DNA of 64,000 nt from Glaciihabitans tibetensis (GTDB taxonomy: Bacteria; Actinomycetota; Actinomycetes; Actinomycetales; Microbacteriaceae), in NCBI RefSeq assembly GCF_003003265.1, contig NZ_PVTL01000004.1:124001-188000 (forward strand), given 5' to 3'. Shown piece after piece: positions 53,797 to 62,483 of the stretch. Positions within the stretch are counted from its first letter, which is position 1, and every line of letters starts with the position of its first letter. Both the position numbers and the translations under genes were made by a program. The notes under the pieces are model-generated. The model saw nothing but the letters and a program-made list of their open reading frames with translations. It searched no databases and was not told the origin of the DNA.

Positions 53797-53872
53797 CGCT
53801 TCCCCTTGACCCTGCGCGGAAGCGATGGTTACCTACCCCCGTAGGTTCACCCGTCGGTACCCGAGGAGACCC

Positions 53873-54394
53873 ATGGCGTCCGCACCGATCCCCACCGGCC
53901 GGCTCTTCAGGGCGGAGAATTCGCTCTACGACCTCACCCTGGTTCGCAGCTTCCGGGCGGCACCTGGGGCGCTCTGGGAGTGGATCACCCACCCCCAGCG
54001 CACAGCGAAGTGGATCGGGCCGTGGCGCGGCGAGGCCGGTACCGGGCGCAGCATCGAGCTGCAGCTGACCGGCGAGGAAGGCGCACCCTGGACCACCGTG
54101 CGCATCGAGGATTGCGAGCCGCCGCACCTCCTCGCCGTGTCGACCGTTGATGACGCCGGCAGCATGGAGCTACAGGTGCGGCTCACCGAGCGCAACGGGG
54201 AAACCGAGCTCACCTTCGTGCATCACCTCACCGACCCGGCCGCTGCCGAGAGCATGGGGCCGGGCTGGGAGTACTACCTCGACGCCCTTGTTGCGGCGCA
54301 TAACGGCCTGCCCGCGCCGAACTTCAGCGACTACTACCCGGCGCAGGCCGAGCATTTCGTGGCCGAAGCGAGGCACGCCCTCAGCCGTTCGTGA
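53873..54394 (+). CDS. AHSA1/SRPBCC-domain protein
   Basis: 173 residues from ATG 53873 with GAGGAG 4 nt upstream. START-like fold: LTLVRSFRAAPGALWEWITHP, AKWIGPWRGEAG, and the C-terminal helix GWEYYLDALVAAHNGLP, matching AHSA1-like ligand-binding proteins. Role unknown, possibly binding a small hydrophobic ligand. Its end overlaps the convergent oxygenase gene by 14 bp. Confidence 0.85.
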   Translation: MASAPIPTGRLFRAENSLYDLTLVRSFRAAPGALWEWITHPQRTAKWIGPWRGEAGTGRSIELQLTGEEGAPWTTVRIEDCEPPHLLAVSTVDDAGSMELQVRLTERNGETELTFVHHLTDPAAAESMGPGWEYYLDALVAAHNGLPAPNFSDYYPAQAEHFVAEARHALSRS

Positions 54395-55406
54395 CCTTCT
54401 CTTTGACGAGGTCGGCGTGGTGGATCTCGGCGACGTTCGGGTGCGCACGCAGGCGGTACCGCAGTGCGTTGTCGCCGTAGGTTTCGAGAATCGGGCTGTT
54501 GGTTGGATCGACGGACAGTCCGCGCGCCGCCGCCGCAAGGTCGGGGCTCAGCTCGAGCTGCGGCATGACGGTGTCGAGCGCGGGGTTGAAGAAGAACGGT
54601 ACGGAGATGCGGTCGTCGCCGACGCGGGGCGAGATGACCCGGTGCAGGGTCGCCTTGAGATAGCCGCCCGTTGCCAGCTCCAGCATCTCGCCAATGTTGA
54701 CCACAAAGGCTCCCTCCACCGAGGGCGCATCGATCCAGTCCCCGTTGTGCTCCACCTGCAGTCCGCCCTTGCCGGGCTCGACGAGAAGCAGCGTGAGCAC
54801 GCCACCATCGCGGTGGGCACCGACACCCTGCTTGGGCTCCGGGTTGGACTCTCCCGGGTAGCGCACGATCTTGGTGAGGGGGAACGGCTTGACGGCAAAA
54901 GCCTCGTCGAAGCTGTCTTCTGGAGCGCCAAGCGCCAGGGCCCACGCCCGCAGCAGTCGCAGCGAGACCGCGCTCAACTCGTCGTTCCAGGTGACGGCCA
55001 CCTTCTCCAGCTCGGGCAGGTCTGCCGGCCAGAGATTGGGTCCCTCGAGCCGCCAAAAGTCCGGTGTGCCCGGGCGGATGTCGACTGCCGGGCGATCCAC
55101 GCCGATATCGATCTGCTCGCGCCAGTCGATGTCCCCGTGGGTCAGCTCCCCGCCCACCCGCGTGTACCCGCGGAACTGGGGGCTGTGAACGTTCTCCAGC
55201 TTCAGCTTCGACTCTGTCGGCAGCTCGAAGAACCGACGCGACACCGACAGCAGCTCATTGATGAGGCCCTGGTCGACGCCATGCCCGACGAGGTAGAAAA
55301 ATCCGACCTCGTGGGTGGCTTTGAGGAGGTCCGCGCGAAACTGTTCGGCTTCCGCGGGGCCTGCGTCGAGGCGGGACAGGTCGAGGATGGGGAGTGAAAG
55401 TGGCAT
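54381..55406 (-). CDS. Isopenicillin-N-synthase-like 2-oxoglutarate/Fe(II) oxygenase
   Basis: 341 residues. DIOX-type N-terminal domain (VGFFYLVGHGVDQGLINEL) and 2OG-Fe(II) core: AHRDGGVLTLL (HxD), LHRVISPRVGDDRISVPFF (distal His and RxS for the 2-oxoglutarate carboxylate). The complete HxD...H triad and RxS suggest an active non-haem iron oxygenase using 2-oxoglutarate rather than ACV cyclisation. Substrate unknown. Directly upstream of the ATG are palindromes (55416-55427 and 55436-55453). Confidence 0.9.
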   Translation of the reverse strand: MPLSLPILDLSRLDAGPAEAEQFRADLLKATHEVGFFYLVGHGVDQGLINELLSVSRRFFELPTESKLKLENVHSPQFRGYTRVGGELTHGDIDWREQIDIGVDRPAVDIRPGTPDFWRLEGPNLWPADLPELEKVAVTWNDELSAVSLRLLRAWALALGAPEDSFDEAFAVKPFPLTKIVRYPGESNPEPKQGVGAHRDGGVLTLLLVEPGKGGLQVEHNGDWIDAPSVEGAFVVNIGEMLELATGGYLKATLHRVISPRVGDDRISVPFFFNPALDTVMPQLELSPDLAAAARGLSVDPTNSPILETYGDNALRYRLRAHPNVAEIHHADLVKEKVTNG

Positions 55407-55415
55407 TCCCCAATA

Positions 55416-55427
55416 TTGTCACGACAA
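55416..55427. promoter_or_regulatory. Palindrome at the oxygenase start
   Basis: TTGTC-AC-GACAA is a perfect 12-bp palindrome ending 10 bp upstream of the ATG at 55406, overlapping the probable promoter. Likely an operator. Confidence 0.45.
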
Positions 55428-55435
55428 CTAAAAAA

Positions 55436-55453
55436 TGACGCTGTGTTACGTCA
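55436..55453. promoter_or_regulatory. Inverted repeat between oxygenase and molybdo-oxidoreductase genes
   Basis: TGACG-N8-CGTCA lies 30 bp from the oxygenase ATG and about 180 bp from the divergent oxidoreductase gene; it could regulate either. Confidence 0.35.
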
Positions 55454-55575
55454 CTGACCGGGACGACGAGCGCGCGGGCGTGCTGCCGACTTCCCTCGAA
55501 ACGCCGCCACGCTCTTGCAGCGGCGATTCAGAGGTGTTAACCCTGAGATAGACGTGCCGCAGTGTTACGCCATCC

Positions 55576-55608
55576 GATGGCACGGGCACGCCCGGATGGC
55601 ACGGGCAC
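55576..55608. repeat. 14-bp direct repeat, 19-bp period
   Basis: GATGGCACGGGCAC occurs at 55576-55589 and 55595-55608, just upstream of the oxidoreductase start. Its role is unknown; it may be a tandem protein-binding site. Confidence 0.6.
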
Positions 55609-55635
55609 CATGAGCAATCTCAGGACGGACCAGCA

Positions 55636-57978
55636 ATGACTCGCGAAAACCCTCCCGTACAGGATGCAGACGAAACCGAGCTGGAGGTGGAGAGCCCGCG
55701 CGGCTGGGCGGCAGGAATCCCCGGTGTGCTGCACTCGATGCAGCCCGCGGTTAAACACATGGGAGCGGTGCGTACCGGTAAGACCCTGCTCAACCTCAAC
55801 CAGAAAGACGGCTTTGACTGCCCCAGTTGCGCCTGGCCGGACCCGGGGCACCGCAGCAACTTCGAGTTCTGCGAGAACGGCGCGAAGGCCGTCACCTGGG
55901 AAGCGACGCCGGTGGTCATCGGATCGGACTTCTGGGCAGAGCACCCCATCAGCGATCTGCTCGCCCGGTCGGAGTACTGGCTCGGCATGCAGGGTCGGCT
56001 CACCGAGCCGGTGTACAAGGCGGCCGGCGAGGATCATTACCAGCCGATCAGTTGGGATGCCGCGTTCGCGGTCCTCGCGGAACGGCTGAACGGCCTGGAC
56101 TCCCCCGATGAGTCGGCCTTCTACACCAGCGGCCGAACCTCAAACGAGGCGGCCTTCGAGTACCAGTTGTTTGTTCGTGCGTTCGGGACGAATAACCTTC
56201 CGGACTGCTCGAACATGTGTCACGAGTCATCCGGCTGGGCAATGGGGCAAACGATTGGAATCGGAAAGGCGACGGTCGCCTATGACGACTACGCCAAGGC
56301 CGACCTGATCATCGTGATGGGGCAGAATCCCGGCACAAACCACCCGCGAATGCTCACCGCACTGGAGAACTGCAAGCGCAACGGCGGATCGATCGTGGCC
56401 GTGAACCCGCTGCCCGAGGCGGGTCTCAAGCGCTACAAGAACCCACAGCACACCCGCGGCATCGTCGGCCACGGCACCGACATGGCCGACCAGTTCGTGC
56501 AGATCCGCAGCGGTGGCGACATGGCGCTGCTGCAAGCGGTTTGCAAGCGCGTGTTCGAGGCCGAGGCGAAGAACCCCGGCACGGTGCTAGACCACGACTT
56601 TCTGCAGACCTATACCCACGGGCTCGATGAGCTGCGCACCCACCTGGAGTTCCTCGACGAGGAGACGGTGCTGACCGCCACCGGACTCCGCAGCGAGGAG
56701 ATCGACGAACTGGCCGCCCGGTACATCGCGGCGGACAAGGTGATCATCACCTGGGCGATGGGCATCACGCAGCAGAAGAAGGGCGTGGCGACGATCAAAG
56801 AGATCATCAACCTGCTGCTACTGAGAGGAAATATCGGCAAACCGGGCGCCGGGGCATCCCCCATTCGCGGCCACAGCAATGTGCAGGGCGACCGCACGAT
56901 GGGTATCTGGGAGCAGATGCCGCCCGCGTTCCTCGACGCGCTCGAGGAGGAGTTTGGCTTCGACCCGCCCCGCAAACACGGTGTCGACGCCGTCGAAACG
57001 ATCCACAAGATGCTCACCGGTGAGATCAAGGTCTTCGTCGCGCTCGGCGGCAACCTGGTCGCCGCGATCTCCGACACCCACACCGCAGAAGCGGCCATGC
57101 AGAACACCCAGCTGACCGTGCAGATTTCCACAAAGCTGAACCGGTCACACGCGGTGGTGGGCCGGGAGGCTCTCATCCTGCCGACCATGGGACGCACCGA
57201 AATCGACCGGCAGGCATCGGGTGTGCAGTTTGTCTCGGTGGAGGACACCGTCTGTGCGGTGCACGCGTCGACCGGCCAGGTCGAGCCAGTTGCCCCCAAC
57301 CTGCTGTCCGAAGTCGCGATCGTGTCCCGGCTGGCGCGGGCGGTGCTCGGCACAACCGTTCCGGTGGATTGGAAAGGGTTCGAGGACAACTACGACGTGA
57401 TCCGCGACCACATCTCGCACGTGGTCGACGGCTGCGAGGACTACAACACCAAGGTGCGCCGCGAGGGTGGCTTCGTTCTGCCGAACGGTCCGCGCGACTC
57501 GCGCACCTTCAGCACCCCGCTCGGCAAGGCGATGCTCACCGTGAACGACCTCGAGTACGTCGAGCGGCCGGCGGGCACGCTGATCCTGCAGACGATTCGC
57601 TCGCACGACCAGTTCAACACCACCATCTACGGTCACAATGACCGGTACCGCGGCATCAAGAAGGGCCGGCACGTGGTGTTTGTGAACCCGGATGACCTCG
57701 CCGAGCTCGGTCTGGAAGACAGCCAGATCGTCGACGTGCACGGGCAATACAAAGACGGCCGGGACCGGGTGCTGCGACAGTACCGCCTCGTGTCGTATCC
57801 CACGGCCCGCGGCTGCGCCGCCGCCTACTACCCGGAGGCCAACGTGCTCGTGCCGCTTGATCACATGGCCGAGGGCAGCAAGACGCCGGTGTCGAAGGCC
57901 GTGGTCGTGCGACTCGAACTCAGCGCCGTGCAGCAGGTCGCCCCGGCGAGCCCGGAGGTCACGCCCGCGCTGCTCTGA
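55636..57978 (+). CDS. FdhF/YdeP-family molybdopterin oxidoreductase
   Basis: 780 residues from ATG 55636 (AGGA upstream; an earlier ATG at 55610 stops after 8 codons). Molybdopterin-dependent fold: NLNQKDGFDCPSCAWPDP near residue 55, the YTSGRTSNEA, MCHESSGWAMG and MGQNPGTNHPRM motifs of the cofactor domain, and LRGNIGKPGAGASPIRGHSN; the C-terminal domain is the usual molydopterin-binding barrel. CPSC with no further Cys suggests the single cluster site is reduced, as in YdeP. No FdhD or maturation gene is near. YdeP-type proteins are linked to acid resistance in E. coli; its function here is inferred only. Confidence 0.9.
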   Translation: MTRENPPVQDADETELEVESPRGWAAGIPGVLHSMQPAVKHMGAVRTGKTLLNLNQKDGFDCPSCAWPDPGHRSNFEFCENGAKAVTWEATPVVIGSDFWAEHPISDLLARSEYWLGMQGRLTEPVYKAAGEDHYQPISWDAAFAVLAERLNGLDSPDESAFYTSGRTSNEAAFEYQLFVRAFGTNNLPDCSNMCHESSGWAMGQTIGIGKATVAYDDYAKADLIIVMGQNPGTNHPRMLTALENCKRNGGSIVAVNPLPEAGLKRYKNPQHTRGIVGHGTDMADQFVQIRSGGDMALLQAVCKRVFEAEAKNPGTVLDHDFLQTYTHGLDELRTHLEFLDEETVLTATGLRSEEIDELAARYIAADKVIITWAMGITQQKKGVATIKEIINLLLLRGNIGKPGAGASPIRGHSNVQGDRTMGIWEQMPPAFLDALEEEFGFDPPRKHGVDAVETIHKMLTGEIKVFVALGGNLVAAISDTHTAEAAMQNTQLTVQISTKLNRSHAVVGREALILPTMGRTEIDRQASGVQFVSVEDTVCAVHASTGQVEPVAPNLLSEVAIVSRLARAVLGTTVPVDWKGFEDNYDVIRDHISHVVDGCEDYNTKVRREGGFVLPNGPRDSRTFSTPLGKAMLTVNDLEYVERPAGTLILQTIRSHDQFNTTIYGHNDRYRGIKKGRHVVFVNPDDLAELGLEDSQIVDVHGQYKDGRDRVLRQYRLVSYPTARGCAAAYYPEANVLVPLDHMAEGSKTPVSKAVVVRLELSAVQQVAPASPEVTPALL

Positions 57979-58007
57979 GGATTGCGTCCCGACAGCGCAG
58001 CGTCCGA

Positions 58008-58325
58008 CTACTGCGCGGTGTCTGACCAACCGTCGCTCGCCGGTGCTCGGTCAGACACCCCGTGCTCCACGACGAGCAGGGCCGTCTGGGCGGCGGTCCG
58101 CACGGCGGCGGTGGCTTCCTTCTCTCCGCTGGTTGCGGCCCGCCCTGCCGCGTACCCGACGATAAAGGTGCTGATGGGTCCGGCTGACGGATTCACGGCG
58201 CGGGATGCTTCGTCCGCCAGTTTCAGCAACAGGTCGTTATCGACCCTCAGGTCCAGAATCTGCAGCGCCTGCGTCAACCGCTGGCTCCACTCCTCCAGCG
58301 CACGTTCTTCGTCGGGGTTCGTCAT
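58008..58325 (-). CDS. DUF6457 domain protein
   Basis: 105 residues from ATG 58325 with GAGAGGA upstream and ATGA overlap with the previous gene. Helical: EEWSQRLTQALQILDLRVDN, LLLKLADEASRAVNPSAGPI, TFIVGYAAGRAA. Members of this family often accompany molybdopterin enzymes (fused or beside molybdenum-cofactor genes), which fits the neighbouring oxidoreductase. Role unknown. Confidence 0.75.
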   Translation of the reverse strand: MTNPDEERALEEWSQRLTQALQILDLRVDNDLLLKLADEASRAVNPSAGPISTFIVGYAAGRAATSGEKEATAAVRTAAQTALLVVEHGVSDRAPASDGWSDTAQ

Positions 58326-58885
58326 GATTTCCTCTCGTAGTGCAGGTGCACGATCCCGGAGTCGAACACGCGGGAATTGACGAGCCGCAACCCGACAGTG
58401 TGGTCGAGCGGCGAGAACATCGTTTTGCCGCCGCCGATGAGGAACGGGCAAATGTAGAGCATCACCTCGTCCACGAGGCCCTCGGCGAGCAGGCTGTTTG
58501 CCAGAGTGGCCCCGCCGACATCGATGTTCTTGCCGGGCCGCGCTTTCAGCTCGGCGATGATGCTGGCGGGGGAACCGGTCGCCAACGTCGCGCCGTGGCC
58601 CACCTCCGTCAGCGTGGACGAGAACACGATGTGCTCGACCCGGTTCCACGCCTCCGCGTACTCGACTTCGACGGCCGGGGCGTCGGGGTTGTTGCCGGCG
58701 TCCGGCCAGAACGACGACATCACCTCCCACATGTTGCGTCCATAGAAATGAGTGTCGAGCGTCGCCTCGAGATCGTTGAAATGCTGGTGCACCTCGGGGT
58801 CGGGCTCGGCCCAGTCGAAGGAGCCATCCGGGCCGGTCACATAGCCATCGACGGAGACGAGATAGGCGTAGATCACCTTGCGCAT
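58322..58885 (-). CDS. Dihydrofolate-reductase-like (RibD C-terminal) protein
   Basis: 187 residues. DHFR/RibD-type fold: VIYAYLVSVDGYVTGPDGSF, FYGRNMWEVMSSFWP, IDVGGATLANSLLAEGLVDE and LYICPFLIGGGKTMF. Usually NADPH-dependent reductases of unknown substrate, distinct from true FolA. Coupled to the DUF6457 gene by ATGA. Confidence 0.88.
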   Translation of the reverse strand: MRKVIYAYLVSVDGYVTGPDGSFDWAEPDPEVHQHFNDLEATLDTHFYGRNMWEVMSSFWPDAGNNPDAPAVEVEYAEAWNRVEHIVFSSTLTEVGHGATLATGSPASIIAELKARPGKNIDVGGATLANSLLAEGLVDEVMLYICPFLIGGGKTMFSPLDHTVGLRLVNSRVFDSGIVHLHYERKS

Positions 58886-58979
58886 GAGTGGCTCCCGGTC
58901 CTAATGTCCTTCAGCCATCATGAAACGTGCGGATGCCGGTAGCAATGGTTTCTCCGCAATCAGCCGAGTGAGACCGGGA

Positions 58980-59794
58980 TCAGCTGAGATCGTGGGCGAG
59001 AAAGCGCCCGATCACCTCGTTGAAATGGCCCGGGCGGGCCAGGGAGGCCCCGTGGCCCACATCGTCCACGAGCACAAATTGCGCGCGAGGCAGGGTCGCG
59101 CTCAGCTTCTCGGAATCGGCGATGAGCCGACGCTGCTCCTGTGCGCCGGCCATAACCAGCACGGGCCGATCGCTCTGGAGAAAACTCGTCGCGGGTGCAA
59201 ACGAGAAGTTGCTGCGGATGATGTTGCCCCGCGAGCGCTTCGACATGCTGCTCGACAGCGCGAGGTACTCCTCGAAATGCTCGTCCGCAAGGTACTGCTG
59301 CTTCGCTTGCTCGCGAGCGACCTCCTCGCTGCGCGCGCCCGGCGCGACGGCGATCGCCGCCCGCACGTAGAGCCCCGCGAGGCGCCAGGGACGCAGTAGC
59401 GAGCTGACGATCACGGTGCGCGTAACCGCGTTCGGGAACCTCGTCGCGAGTTCGACCGCGACCTGACCGCCGAGCGAGAAACCTACGACCGTGACATCCC
59501 CCTCGAACGCCTCCAGCCCGATCTGCCGCGCGATCGACTCCGCCGCGTGCGTGTGAGAGACGAACTCCTCGTCGCCGGTCGCGCTGCCCTCCGGCACGCC
59601 GCGCCCCCAAACACCGCGCGCTCGACACCGCGTTGAGGGATACCTCGGTCGGGAACACCGTGCCCGGGCAGGGTCGGGGTGTAAACATCGAAGGCGCCGT
59701 CGAACTTTTCCCGCTGGCGGTCCCACATCCATGGCCCTAGGCCAGCCCCGTGGATGAAGATCAGGCGGGGGCGTCCCGGCGGAATGGCGCTCAT
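58980..59794 (-). pseudogene. Alpha/beta hydrolase, frameshifted
   Basis: From ATG 59794 the frame encodes the N-terminal part of a hydrolase: MSAIPPGRPRLIFIHGAGLG (oxyanion loop HGAG), then WDRQREKFDGAFDVYTPTLP and GHGVPDRGIPQ. The rest, with EEFVSHTHAAESIARQIGLE, the nucleophile elbow VVGFSLGGQV (Ser) and DDVGHGASLARP (His), is in another frame ending at 58980. A single extra G in the five-base G run (plus-strand C5 at 59604-59608) joins them into one continuous 271-residue alpha/beta hydrolase. Ser, His and the expected acid are all present. It is either a recent inactivation or a homopolymer read error. Confidence 0.85.
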
Positions 59795-59915
59795 ACCCGA
59801 TTGTCGCATCCGACAATCGCTCACAGAACCTGCAATGAATCACATCCGCGCGATCACTCGCTTGCGGCTGGGACAGGACACGACGGTGAAGCGCCGCAAC
59901 CCAGAAGCTGCTCGC

Positions 59916-61619
59916 CTATGAGACCGCGATGACGCGAGCCTCCCACGGGCGCAGTGGGGCGTCGACGGTCACATGGCCCGGGTAGTTGTTGAGCACGAGG
60001 GAGCCCGTCGCAATAGAGGGCTGGAGTGCCGCGACATCCACCTCTCCTGACGAAAAATTGCCGACCACAAGCAGGGTCTCGTCGCGGAGGGTGCGCGTGA
60101 AGGCGTACAGGGTCGGGTGCTCGGGCAGCAGCATCGTGAAGGAGCCGAGGGCGACGACCGCGGAGCCGTGCCGCAGCGCGATGAGCCGGCGATAGTGTTC
60201 GAACACGGAGCGCTCCCCCGCGGCCCGATCGGCCGCGACATTGACCGGGCCCTCGCTGTAGTTCGCGTTGACTTCAACCCAGGGAGTGCCCGAGCTGAAC
60301 CCGGCATGCGTCGAGTCGTCCCACTGCACCGGCGTGCGGGCGTTGTCGCGCGAGCGGATCCGCAGCGATGCGAGCAACTCCTCCGGGGTTGCCCCGGCGG
60401 CCACCTCCTCGGCGTACCAGTTGAGCGACTCGATGTCGCGATACTGCCCGATGGAGGTGAACCCGGCATTGGTCATGCCGATCTCCTCGCCCTGGTAGAT
60501 ATAGGGCGTTCCGCGGTGAAGGTGCAGAATCGTCGCGAGCATGGTGGCCGATTCCACCCGATACTCGCCGTCGTCGCCGAAACGCGACACCGAGCGCGGC
60601 TGGTCGTGATTGCCGAGGTAGAGGCTGTTCCAGCCGGACTCCGCCAGGCCGCTCTGCCACCTCCCGAGCGAGGCCTTGAGATCGGTGAGCTGCAGCGTCA
60701 GATTGTCGAACTTGGAGTCCGGCCCGTGGTCGAGCCCGACGTGCTCGAACTGGAACACCATGTCCAGCTCCAGCCGGTCGGCGCCCGTGAACAGCTGGGC
60801 GTCCTCCACGCTCACTCCCGGCATCTCGCCGACCGTGATCAGGTCGGCGTCGCGACCAGCGAACACCGCCGCGTTCATCTCCTGCAGATAGTCGTGGATC
60901 TGCGGACCCATCAGCGCGTGGGTACTGTCACCGGTGAGGTCCGCCTGCACCTTCGCGATGAAGTTGATGACGTCCATCCGGAAGCCGTCGACACCGCGGT
61001 CGAGCCACCCGTTCATCATCTCGTAGACGGCGGCACGTACCTCGGGGTTCTCCCAGTTGAGGTCTGGCTGCTTGGCCGCGAACAGGTGCAGGTAGTACTG
61101 ATCACCGCCCGGGGAGTCGCTCGGGTCATCGCTCGTCGCCACCTTGCTCCACGCGGGACCGCTGAATGCGCTGCGCCACAGGTTGGGCTCTCGGTCGCCG
61201 ATTCCGTCGCGCCAGATGTACCAGTCGCGTTTGGGATTGTGGCGTGATGCCGCGGACTCCACGAACCACGGGTGCTCGTCACTGGTGTGATTGACCACCA
61301 GGTCCATCACCAGTTTTATGCCGCGGGCGTGCATCTCCGCGAGCAGCACGTCGAACTGCTCGAGCGTTCCGAACAGCGGGTCGATCGCGCGATAGTCGCT
61401 GATGTCGTATCCGTTGTCCGCCTGTGGGGAGCGGTAGATCGGCGACAGCCAGACCACATCCACGCCGAGCTGCTCGAGGTGGTCGAGCTTCGACCGGATG
61501 CCCTCAAGATCGCCGACGCCATTGCCGGTGGAGTCCGCGAAGCTGCGCGGGTAGATCTGGTAGACCACCGCATCGCTCCACCAGGCCGGGGCGTTCTGAA
61601 TCTCTTCGCTGATACTCAT
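59916..61619 (-). CDS. GH13 alpha-glucosidase/oligo-1,6-glucosidase
   Basis: 567 residues, full length for GH13_17/23/31-like enzymes. VVYQIYPRSFADSTGNGVGD start, VMDLVVNHTSDEHPWF (region I), GVDGFRMDVINFIAK (region II; catalytic Asp), VGEMPG (region III; Glu) and LYLGNHDQPRS (region IV; Asp). Hydrolyses alpha-glucosidic bonds in oligosaccharides, providing glucose from maltose-type or isomaltose-type sugars. Follows the winged-helix regulator by 11 bp in the same operon. Confidence 0.93.
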   Translation of the reverse strand: MSISEEIQNAPAWWSDAVVYQIYPRSFADSTGNGVGDLEGIRSKLDHLEQLGVDVVWLSPIYRSPQADNGYDISDYRAIDPLFGTLEQFDVLLAEMHARGIKLVMDLVVNHTSDEHPWFVESAASRHNPKRDWYIWRDGIGDREPNLWRSAFSGPAWSKVATSDDPSDSPGGDQYYLHLFAAKQPDLNWENPEVRAAVYEMMNGWLDRGVDGFRMDVINFIAKVQADLTGDSTHALMGPQIHDYLQEMNAAVFAGRDADLITVGEMPGVSVEDAQLFTGADRLELDMVFQFEHVGLDHGPDSKFDNLTLQLTDLKASLGRWQSGLAESGWNSLYLGNHDQPRSVSRFGDDGEYRVESATMLATILHLHRGTPYIYQGEEIGMTNAGFTSIGQYRDIESLNWYAEEVAAGATPEELLASLRIRSRDNARTPVQWDDSTHAGFSSGTPWVEVNANYSEGPVNVAADRAAGERSVFEHYRRLIALRHGSAVVALGSFTMLLPEHPTLYAFTRTLRDETLLVVGNFSSGEVDVAALQPSIATGSLVLNNYPGHVTVDAPLRPWEARVIAVS

Positions 61620-61630
61620 GCTTTCAATAC

Positions 61631-61912
61631 TTACTCAATGAGGGCCCGCAGTGCGGCTATGTGGCCGAGGTAGGCCTGTCGACCCGCAGCGGTGAGCTCC
61701 ACCCAGGTGCGCACCCGTCCCAGTCCGCTCGGCTTGAGCAGCCGCACGTAGCCGGCCTGCTCCAGCACCCGCAGATGTTTGCTGGTCACCGAATCCGCCA
61801 CGTCGAGCATGTCGCGGATCACGCTGAACTCCGCCCGGTCGGTCGAGTTCAGAAAAGCGCAGATCTGCAGCCGGTTGGGCGCGTGGACGACCTCGTTGAA
61901 CTGGGCAGTCAC
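61631..61912 (-). CDS. Winged-helix transcriptional regulator
   Basis: 93 residues from GTG 61912, which shares its base with the preceding stop TAG. Single winged-helix domain: NRLQICAFLNST, VIRDMLDVADSVTSKHLRVLE recognition helix and KPSGLGRVRTWVELTAAGR wing. HTH_34-type, MarR/ArsR-like. Operon order membrane protein, regulator, GH13 suggests it responds to an oligosaccharide and binds the TTCCA-N3-TGGAA palindromes at 62388-62425. Confidence 0.85.
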   Translation of the reverse strand: MTAQFNEVVHAPNRLQICAFLNSTDRAEFSVIRDMLDVADSVTSKHLRVLEQAGYVRLLKPSGLGRVRTWVELTAAGRQAYLGHIAALRALIE

Positions 61913-62394
61913 TACTCTCCCTCGAGCAGAGCCGGGCTGTGCGATGCCGCGCGAAGCTGTGCGCGAACGGCTTTGTCGAACTGGCGACCGAGGAGGATCA
62001 CCAGGACCACAATCACCGCCCCGAGTAGCCAGGCGGGCCAGTCGATTCCCACAACATCATGGAAGTAAAACATCGCTCCGGCGCTCGCCAGCATCAATGC
62101 GCCCAGCAGGTAGGTCCAGCGGCTCGCCTTTCCGGCACCGAAGCCCCAGATCCAGACGCCGGTCTGCCGTTTGTACGCACTGATCATCAGCGGCAGAGCG
62201 ACCAGAAAGACCACAATCGCGACGATCATCGTGAGCGTGTTGCCGATGGTGATCGCGACGACGTAGCCGCCGCCTAACAGGCCCAACACTGGGTGGTACC
62301 ACGCCGGAGTGATGAGGCGGTCGGCTGCGGCCGCGCGGCCCGCATCAATCGCCGCGAATGAGACTCGAAGGTCGTCGCTCTGCTTGTTTTCCAT
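61912..62394 (-). CDS. Membrane protein of the GH13 operon
   Basis: 160 residues. Four hydrophobic helices at about residues 35-55, 58-76, 95-112 and 118-138, with an N-terminal cytoplasmic arm of 30 residues and a charged C-tail (GRQFDKAVRAQLRA). No family recognised; similar proteins sit beside winged-helix regulators in other actinobacteria. Its ATG (62394) lies inside the first operator palindrome. Confidence 0.7.
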   Translation of the reverse strand: MENKQSDDLRVSFAAIDAGRAAAADRLITPAWYHPVLGLLGGGYVVAITIGNTLTMIVAIVVFLVALPLMISAYKRQTGVWIWGFGAGKASRWTYLLGALMLASAGAMFYFHDVVGIDWPAWLLGAVIVVLVILLGRQFDKAVRAQLRAASHSPALLEGE

Positions 62395-62425
62395 GCTGGA
62401 AAGTCAATCACATTCCATGTTGGAA
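62388..62425. promoter_or_regulatory. Two TTCCA-N3-TGGAA operators in the divergent promoter
   Basis: TTTCCA-TGC-TGGAAA at 62388-62402 and TTCCA-TGT-TGGAA at 62413-62425, centres 24 bp apart, lie between the membrane-protein gene and the ligase gene. On the minus strand each gives TTGACTTTCCA, so a -35-like TTGACT abuts each site. The pair is placed to regulate the winged-helix/GH13 operon and possibly also the ligase. Confidence 0.75.
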
Positions 62426-62483
62426 AGTCAACAGCATGGCCCGCCCTCTTGTTGTTCAGGGCCTGCGGGCGGAGGATCAAGGG

